Assembly: GCA_017998735.1 (NCBI GenBank)
Contig: JAGOCN010000112.1
Location: forward strand, 1 to 6,227
Direction: 5' to 3'
Length of the DNA: 6,227 bases
Origin: Giesbergeria sp.
GTDB taxonomy: Bacteria; Pseudomonadota; Gammaproteobacteria; Burkholderiales; Burkholderiaceae_C
The notes under the pieces are model-generated. The model made no database searches, had not been told where the DNA came from, and worked only from the letters and a program-made list of their open reading frames with translations. Position numbers and translations under genes: made by a program. Positions within the stretch are counted from its first letter, which is position 1. Every line of letters begins with the position of its first letter. Positions 1 through 6,227 of this stretch are shown here, in pieces.

Positions 1-1785
<1,785 letters not shown>

Positions 1786-1840
1786 CACCAAGGTCATCGC
1801 CACAGACACGCCATACAACACAGCACCGCACCGCATCTAC

Positions 1841-1845
1841 AAGGA
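1841..1845 (+). promoter_or_regulatory. Ribosome binding site of gltD
   Basis: AAGGA lies 10 bases upstream of the ATG at 1856, in an A-rich stretch (ACAAAAAAACC) that should be unstructured. It fixes the gltD start over the in-frame ATG seven codons later, which has no such element. Confidence 0.7.
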
Positions 1846-1855
1846 CAAAAAAACC

Positions 1856-3334
<1,479 letters not shown>

Positions 3335-3344
3335 AAATGGCTTT

Positions 3345-3368
3345 TGCCCGGCGCCCCCAGGCCGGGCA
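3345..3368 (+). terminator. GC-rich hairpin after gltD, possible terminator
   Basis: TGCCCGGC at 3345-3352 pairs perfectly with GCCGGGCA at 3361-3368 across an 8-base loop, starting 10 bases after the gltD stop codon. The position suits the end of the gltBD transcript. No T-run follows on the plus strand, so it is not a textbook intrinsic terminator; it may stop polymerase with Rho or protect the mRNA 3' end. Confidence 0.4.
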
Positions 3369-3369
3369 C

Positions 3370-3400
3370 TGGACAGTGCGGCGGGTGAATCAAGGACAAT
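3370..3400 (+). promoter_or_regulatory. Weak candidate sigma-70 promoter for the solute-binding protein gene
   Basis: TGGACA at 3370-3375 resembles a -35 box and GACAAT at 3395-3400 a -10 box, but they are 19 bases apart, longer than the usual 17. If used, transcription would start near 3407 and give a leader of about 97 bases before the ATG at 3504. It is supported by position between two functional modules, just after a hairpin; the boxes alone are weak. Confidence 0.25.
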
Positions 3401-3423
3401 GGCGAGTTTTGGGGGGCGGTGTC

Positions 3424-3442
3424 GCAAGGTGAAAAGCCTTGC
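3424..3442 (+). other. Small hairpin in the leader of the solute-binding protein gene
   Basis: GCAAGGT at 3424-3430 can pair with GCCTTGC at 3436-3442 (six Watson-Crick pairs plus one T-G) around a GAAAA loop. It lies 61 bases upstream of the ATG at 3504. It could stabilise or regulate the leader, but a stem this short may be chance. No riboswitch class is recognised. Confidence 0.25.
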
Positions 3443-3503
3443 TGCCACGCTCCCGCATTCGCTTTTTCCAAGCCTCTTTTCAATCAACCTGGATTTCCCC
3501 GCC

Positions 3504-4304
3504 ATGAAAAAAGTCGCCGCCGTTGCGCTGTTGTCCCTGGGTGTGCTGCTGGCCGCCTGCAGCAAGCAGGAGCCTGCCTCGCAGGCCGCCGCGCCCGCTG
3601 CCGCGCCGCCGGCGCTGACCAAGATCGTGGTCGGCCTGGACGACAACTTTCCGCCGATGGGTTTCCGCGACGAGAAAAACGAGCTGGTCGGCTTTGACAT
3701 CGACATGGCGCGCGAAGCGGCCAGGCGCATGGGCACCGACATCGAGTTCAAGACCATCGACTGGAGCGCCAAGGAGGCCGAGCTGGCCGGCAAGCGGGTT
3801 GATGTGCTGTGGAACGGACTGACCATCACCGAAGAGCGCAAGAAGAACATCGGTTTCACCGCGCCCTACATGGAAAACCACCAGATCGTCGTGGTGCCGG
3901 CCAACTCGCCCATCAAGACCAAGGCCGACCTGGCGGACAAGGTGGTGGGTGCGCAGGATGGCAGCAGCGCGGTGGACGCGGTGAAGAAGGACGACGCCGT
4001 CTTCAAGTCGTTCAAGCAGCTCAAAACCTTTGGCGACAACGTGACCGCGCTGATGGACCTGACCACTGGCCGCCTGGACGCGGTGGTGGTCGATGAGGTG
4101 GTGGGTCGCTACTACGTGGCCAAGAAGCCGGCCGACTACGCCATCATCGACGAGCACTTTGGCACCGAAGACTATGGCGTGGGCGTGCGCAAGGACGACA
4201 CCGACCTCAATGCCCGCCTGGACAAGGCGCTGGACGAGATGAAGCAGGACGGCAGCGCCGCCAAAATTGCCACCCAGTGGTTTGGCAAGGACGTGACCAA
4301 GTAA
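3504..4304 (+). CDS. Amino acid ABC transporter substrate-binding lipoprotein (SBP family 3)
   Basis: A 266-residue extracytoplasmic binding protein of the polar amino acid uptake family. It begins MKKVAAVALL and has a lipobox LLAAC with the lipidated cysteine at 19, then an Ala/Pro-rich linker (about 23-37), then the type-II periplasmic binding fold. Family signatures are present: DDNFPPMGF (46-54), LVGFDIDMA (61-69) and LTITEERKK (106-114). By family knowledge R112 should hold the substrate carboxylate and D197 in RLDAVVVDE its amino group. The start at ATG 3504 was chosen because it gives a proper signal peptide; an in-frame ATG at 3399 would bury that peptide behind 35 unlikely residues. 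The Shine-Dalgarno is poor (TGGA about 10 bases upstream). It should capture a polar amino acid and hand it to the permease and ATPase downstream. Glutamine, glutamate, cystine or a basic amino acid cannot be told apart from sequence alone. Confidence 0.92.
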   Translation: MKKVAAVALLSLGVLLAACSKQEPASQAAAPAAAPPALTKIVVGLDDNFPPMGFRDEKNELVGFDIDMAREAARRMGTDIEFKTIDWSAKEAELAGKRVDVLWNGLTITEERKKNIGFTAPYMENHQIVVVPANSPIKTKADLADKVVGAQDGSSAVDAVKKDDAVFKSFKQLKTFGDNVTALMDLTTGRLDAVVVDEVVGRYYVAKKPADYAIIDEHFGTEDYGVGVRKDDTDLNARLDKALDEMKQDGSAAKIATQWFGKDVTK

Positions 4305-4315
4305 GCTGAACACCC

Positions 4316-4331
4316 GCAGGCTGCAGCCTGC
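4316..4331. repeat. Perfect 16-base palindrome after the binding-protein gene
   Basis: GCAGGCTGCAGCCTGC reads identically on both strands and starts 11 bases after the stop codon at 4304. A second short inverted repeat follows, GCGCA (4334-4338) with TGCGC (4346-4350). As RNA these could form GC-rich structures that slow polymerase or protect the binding-protein message from 3' decay. Such structures commonly allow more binding protein than permease. There is no T-run, so a true terminator is doubtful. Confidence 0.4.
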
Positions 4332-4419
4332 CTGCGCACGCCGGCTGCGCCGCCCCGGTGCGGTCTGCCGGTGTTTTGCGTTCAAGGCACTGTGCGGGCA
4401 GGGTCCCTTCTGGGTTCAT

Positions 4420-4480
4420 TTGCTATCAAAAGATGAGCTTTTGGCGCAAGCTGCACATGCGTTTGAAGCACTTTTGACCT
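4420..4480 (+). repeat. Dispersed intergenic repeat, copy B (core 4422-4448)
   Basis: The segment starts TTGCTATCAAAAGATGAGCT, continues TTTGGCGCAAGC, and ends near AAGCACTTTTGACC. From memory it follows the layout of a short intergenic element very frequent in Comamonadaceae genomes (TTTGCTATCAAA, then AGAGCT, then CGC, ending in a TTTGAC-like edge). Its 27-base core matches the copy at 6068-6094 at 23 of 27 positions by my count. The outer borders are approximate. It is locally AT-richer than its surroundings and sits in the spacer between the binding-protein and permease genes. Confidence 0.6.
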
Positions 4481-4499
4481 GAAAATCCAGGCCGGCCAG

Positions 4500-4526
4500 G
4501 GACACAGTGCTTTTGGCCTTGTGTCC
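4500..4526. other. Inverted repeat upstream of the permease gene
   Basis: GGACACA at 4500-4506 pairs perfectly with TGTGTCC at 4520-4526, extendable by one G-T pair, around a loop containing TTTT. It ends 44 bases before the permease ATG. It could be an mRNA hairpin or a binding site for a dimeric regulator; with a 13-base centre both are possible. No specific regulator is recognised. Confidence 0.35.
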
Positions 4527-4570
4527 AGCCGCCAGTCAGCCCCAAACCGCTTTAAAGACAATCGATCCGT

Positions 4571-5224
4571 ATGGACTACGCGCTTTCAATGGTGGCGCCG
4601 CTGTGGCAGGGCGCCACGGTGACGCTCCGGCTTTTCTTCATTACTCTGGCGCTGGCGGTGCCGCTGGGCCTGGTGCTGGCGCTGGCGCGGCTGTCGCGCT
4701 GGCCGGCGCTGGGGGTGCTGGTCAACGGCTACATCTGGCTGATGCGCGGCACGCCGCTGATGCTGCAGATGCTGTTCATCTACTTTGCGCTGCCGTTTGT
4801 GCCCGTCATCGGCGTGCGGCTGCCCGACTTTCCGGCAGCGGTGCTGGCCTTTGCGCTCAACTACGCGGCCTACTTTGCCGAGATTTTCCGCGCCGGCATC
4901 CAGTCGATTGACAAGGGCCAGTACGAGGCCGCCCGCGTGCTGGGCATGACCTACGGCCAGACCATGCGCCGCATCGTGCTGCCGCAGATGGTGCGCCGCA
5001 TCCTGCCGCCCATGAGCAACGAGACCATCACGCTGGTCAAGGACACCTCGCTGATTTACGTGCTGGCGCTGAACGACCTGCTGCGCGCGGCGCGCGGCAT
5101 CGTGCAGCGCGACTTCACCACCACGCCGTTCATCGTGGCCGCTGCCTTCTACCTGACCATGACCCTGGTGCTGACCTGGGGCTTCCAGACCCTGGAGAAA
5201 CGCTATGCCCGCCACGACGCCTGA
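4571..5224 (+). CDS. Polar amino acid ABC transporter permease (HisM/GlnP type)
   Basis: A 217-residue inner-membrane subunit of a HAAT-family amino acid importer. Family members are about 215-240 residues. It has about five hydrophobic segments (approximately 18-40, 50-74, 87-108, 150-168 and 186-208). The conserved RGTP motif is at 59-62, EIFRAGI at 104-110, and the EAA loop that docks onto the ATPase at 119-138 (EAARVLGMTYGQ, ending in LPQ). It ends with the usual FQTLEKRY tail. Only one permease gene is visible between the binding protein and ATPase, so a homodimer as in GlnP systems is likely. The ATG at 4571 lacks a clear Shine-Dalgarno; the sequence before it is TTTAAAGACAATCGATCCGT. 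The next gene starts 20 bases before this one ends, implying translational coupling. The exact substrate is unknown. Confidence 0.93.
   Translation: MDYALSMVAPLWQGATVTLRLFFITLALAVPLGLVLALARLSRWPALGVLVNGYIWLMRGTPLMLQMLFIYFALPFVPVIGVRLPDFPAAVLAFALNYAAYFAEIFRAGIQSIDKGQYEAARVLGMTYGQTMRRIVLPQMVRRILPPMSNETITLVKDTSLIYVLALNDLLRAARGIVQRDFTTTPFIVAAAFYLTMTLVLTWGFQTLEKRYARHDA
5194..5197 (+). promoter_or_regulatory. Ribosome binding site deciding the ATPase start
   Basis: GGAG sits 7 bases before the ATG at 5205, inside the end of the permease gene. The alternative in-frame ATG at 5247 has only a C/G-rich stretch upstream and no such element, so the longer start is preferred. Confidence 0.6.
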
Positions 5225-5999
5225 AACCGGCACCCTGCCTGCCGCCATGATCGACGCAGAAGGTCTGTGCAAGCGCTTTGGCAGCCTGCAGGTACTGAAA
5301 AACGTCTCGCTGCGGCTGGACCAGGGCGAGGTGGTGGCGGTCATCGGCCCTTCCGGCTCGGGCAAAAGCACTTTTCTGCGCTGCTTGAACCACCTGGAAA
5401 CCATTGACCAGGGCCGCATCGCCATCGAGGGCGAAACACTGGCCAGCACCGACGCGCAGGGCCGCTGCAGCTACGCGCCCGAGCGCGAGGTGCGCCGCAT
5501 CTGCCGCAAGATGGGCATGGTGTTCCAGCACTTCAATCTGTTTCCGCACCTGACGGTGCTGCAAAACGTGATCGAGGCGCCGGTGGTGGTGAAGAAAATG
5601 GCCGCCGCCGAGGCCATTCCCAAGGCGCAGGCGCTGCTGGCCAAGGTGGGCCTGGCCGACAAGGCGCACAGCTACCCGGCGCGCCTGTCGGGCGGGCAAA
5701 AGCAGCGCGTCGCCATTGCCCGGGCGCTGGCCATGGAGCCGGACATCATGCTGTTTGACGAGCCGACTTCGGCGCTCGACCCCGAGCTGACCGGCGAGGT
5801 GCTGCGCACCATGCGCCAGCTGGCCGACGAGCGCATGACCATGCTGGTCGTCACGCACGAAATGGGCTTTGCCCGGGAAGTGGCCAGCACCGTGGTGTTC
5901 ATGGACCAGGGCGAACTGATCGAAGCACAGCCGGCGCGCGACTTCTTTGCCTGCCCGCAGCATGCGCGCACACGGGCGTTTCTGGAGCACATGCTCTGA
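5205..5999 (+). CDS. Polar amino acid ABC transporter ATP-binding protein (GlnQ/HisP type)
   Basis: A 264-residue cytoplasmic ATPase that powers the importer. Every core motif is intact: Walker A GPSGSGKST at 48-56, Q-loop glutamine 108 within MVFQHFNLFPHLT, ABC signature LSGGQ at 161-165, Walker B LFDEP with D185 and catalytic E186, D-loop SALD, and H-loop histidine 218 in VVTHEMGFA. A charged segment at about 79-95 between the Walker A region and the Q-loop resembles the extra loop of HisP-type ATPases, which GlnQ lacks. The start at 5205 overlaps the permease by 20 bases and has GGAG at 5194. An alternative start at M15 (5247) would give 250 residues, closer to the family norm of 240-260; residues 1-14 are low-complexity (Pro/Thr/Ala) and may be dispensable. 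The ATPase family is certain; the substrate is not. Confidence 0.95.
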   Translation: MPATTPETGTLPAAMIDAEGLCKRFGSLQVLKNVSLRLDQGEVVAVIGPSGSGKSTFLRCLNHLETIDQGRIAIEGETLASTDAQGRCSYAPEREVRRICRKMGMVFQHFNLFPHLTVLQNVIEAPVVVKKMAAAEAIPKAQALLAKVGLADKAHSYPARLSGGQKQRVAIARALAMEPDIMLFDEPTSALDPELTGEVLRTMRQLADERMTMLVVTHEMGFAREVASTVVFMDQGELIEAQPARDFFACPQHARTRAFLEHML

Positions 6000-6024
6000 G
6001 TGTCCGGGGTGGCCGTTTGCGGCA

Positions 6025-6048
6025 GTCTGAAACAAGGGTGTTTCAGGC
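6025..6048. terminator. Hairpin after the ATPase gene, possible terminator
   Basis: CTGAAAC at 6027-6033 pairs with GTTTCAG at 6040-6046 around a 6-base loop. The stem extends to nine pairs with one T-G and one G-C. It begins 26 bases after the stop codon at 5999, where the transporter transcript should end. No T-run follows directly on either strand, so it is at best a weak or factor-assisted terminator. Confidence 0.4.
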
Positions 6049-6067
6049 CTTCAGCGCAGGCGGGGAT

Positions 6068-6094
6068 TGCGCCAGCAGCTCCTTTTTTGATAGC
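6068..6094 (-). repeat. Repeat core, copy C, downstream of the ATPase gene
   Basis: On the minus strand this reads GCTATCAAAAAA, GGAGCTGCT, GGCGCA. It is 23/27 identical to copy B and 20/27 to copy A by my count, without gaps. It ends six bases before the heptamer array at 6101. Unlike copy B, I do not see the second half of the longer element here, so it may be a partial copy. Confidence 0.55.
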
Positions 6095-6100
6095 GATCTG

Positions 6101-6156
6101 GCAGCCAGCAGCCAGCAGCCAGCAGCCAGCAGCCAGCAGCCAGCAGCCAGCAGCCA
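6101..6156. repeat. Perfect tandem array, eight copies of the 7-base unit GCAGCCA
   Basis: Eight identical GCAGCCA units run head to tail for 56 bases with no mismatch (TGGCTGC on the other strand). The array starts six bases after repeat copy C and ends at AAATTTGG. A perfect array is a slippage-prone simple repeat whose copy number probably varies between strains. The unit contains no stop codon in any of the six frames, so it cannot close a reading frame that crosses it; gaining or losing a unit would shift such a frame. Confidence 0.97.
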
Positions 6157-6227
6157 AATTTGGCGGCCGAAGCCTTGCCTTTTGCAGGCGCTGCTTCCGC
6201 CACGGCGCAGTGACCGGCGCCTGCCTT

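Noticed and set aside
3399..3503. Extended start of the binding protein at ATG 3399, with AAGGA just upstream
   Set aside because: The AAGGA is only two bases from the ATG, too close to work well, and this start would put 35 residues ahead of a textbook lipoprotein signal peptide that begins at 3504.
4443..4454. Possible sigma-54 promoter (GG...GC) at TTGGCGCAAGCTGCAC
   Set aside because: GG and GC are 8 bases apart instead of the required 10, and the sequence lies within the dispersed repeat.
4474..4502. TTGACC as a -35 box for the permease gene
   Set aside because: It is the edge of the dispersed repeat, and the sequence 17 bases further on (CAGGGA) is nothing like a -10 box.
6101..6156. 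Heptamer array as a CRISPR or plasmid iteron array
   Set aside because: Units are contiguous with no spacers, far too short for CRISPR, and no Rep gene or AT-rich origin region is nearby.
5672..6157. A 161-codon minus-strand frame with a repeating AAGCWLL heptapeptide
   Set aside because: The peptide period is just the 7-base array translated, and the rest is antisense to the conserved signature and Walker B region of the ATPase. The only start is a TTG at the array edge.
6087..6227. Plus-strand frame from TTG 6087 through the heptamer array to the window end
   Set aside because: No Shine-Dalgarno and a TTG start inside a repeat core. The product is Gln/Ser/Ala/Pro repeat followed by a Cys/Arg-rich string with no family resemblance.

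Overview
The window is a G+C-rich (roughly 65% by eye) stretch of a betaproteobacterial chromosome. It is most likely from the Comamonadaceae (Polaromonas, Rhodoferax or Acidovorax type). This placement rests on the close match of the glutamate synthase proteins to what I remember of that family, the strong G/C third-position bias, and a dispersed intergenic repeat of the GCTATCAAA...GAGCT type that I associate with that family. It is an inference from memory and was not searched.

Layout, all genes on the plus strand. Positions 1-1785 hold the 3' part of gltB, the large subunit of NADPH-dependent glutamate synthase (GOGAT); the window starts inside the gene. After 70 bases comes gltD (1856-3334), the small subunit. 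A 169-base gap (3335-3503) holds a GC-rich hairpin, a weak candidate promoter and a second small hairpin. Next is a three-gene ABC importer of the polar amino acid (HAAT) type: a lipoprotein solute-binding protein (3504-4304), a 266-base spacer rich in inverted repeats and carrying one copy of the dispersed repeat, a membrane permease (4571-5224), and an ATPase (5205-5999) that overlaps the permease by 20 bases. The right end (6000-6227) holds a hairpin, a second intergenic copy of the repeat, and a perfect array of eight 7-base units (6101-6156). I can assign no gene with confidence in 6157-6227, although minus-strand frames are open there.

How the genes fit together: GltB releases ammonia from glutamine and uses it to aminate 2-oxoglutarate. 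GltD oxidises NADPH and passes electrons through its FAD and iron-sulfur clusters to GltB. The net product is glutamate. The neighbouring importer probably brings in a polar amino acid such as glutamine, glutamate or a relative. The adjacency is suggestive but does not prove a shared substrate or shared regulation, and the gap between the two modules looks like a transcription-unit boundary.

No new system was found; the protein-coding content is ordinary housekeeping metabolism. The most interesting observations concern the non-coding fabric. Three diverged copies of one 27-base repeat core are present, one of them forming part of the gltB coding tail. The eight-copy heptamer array is the other.
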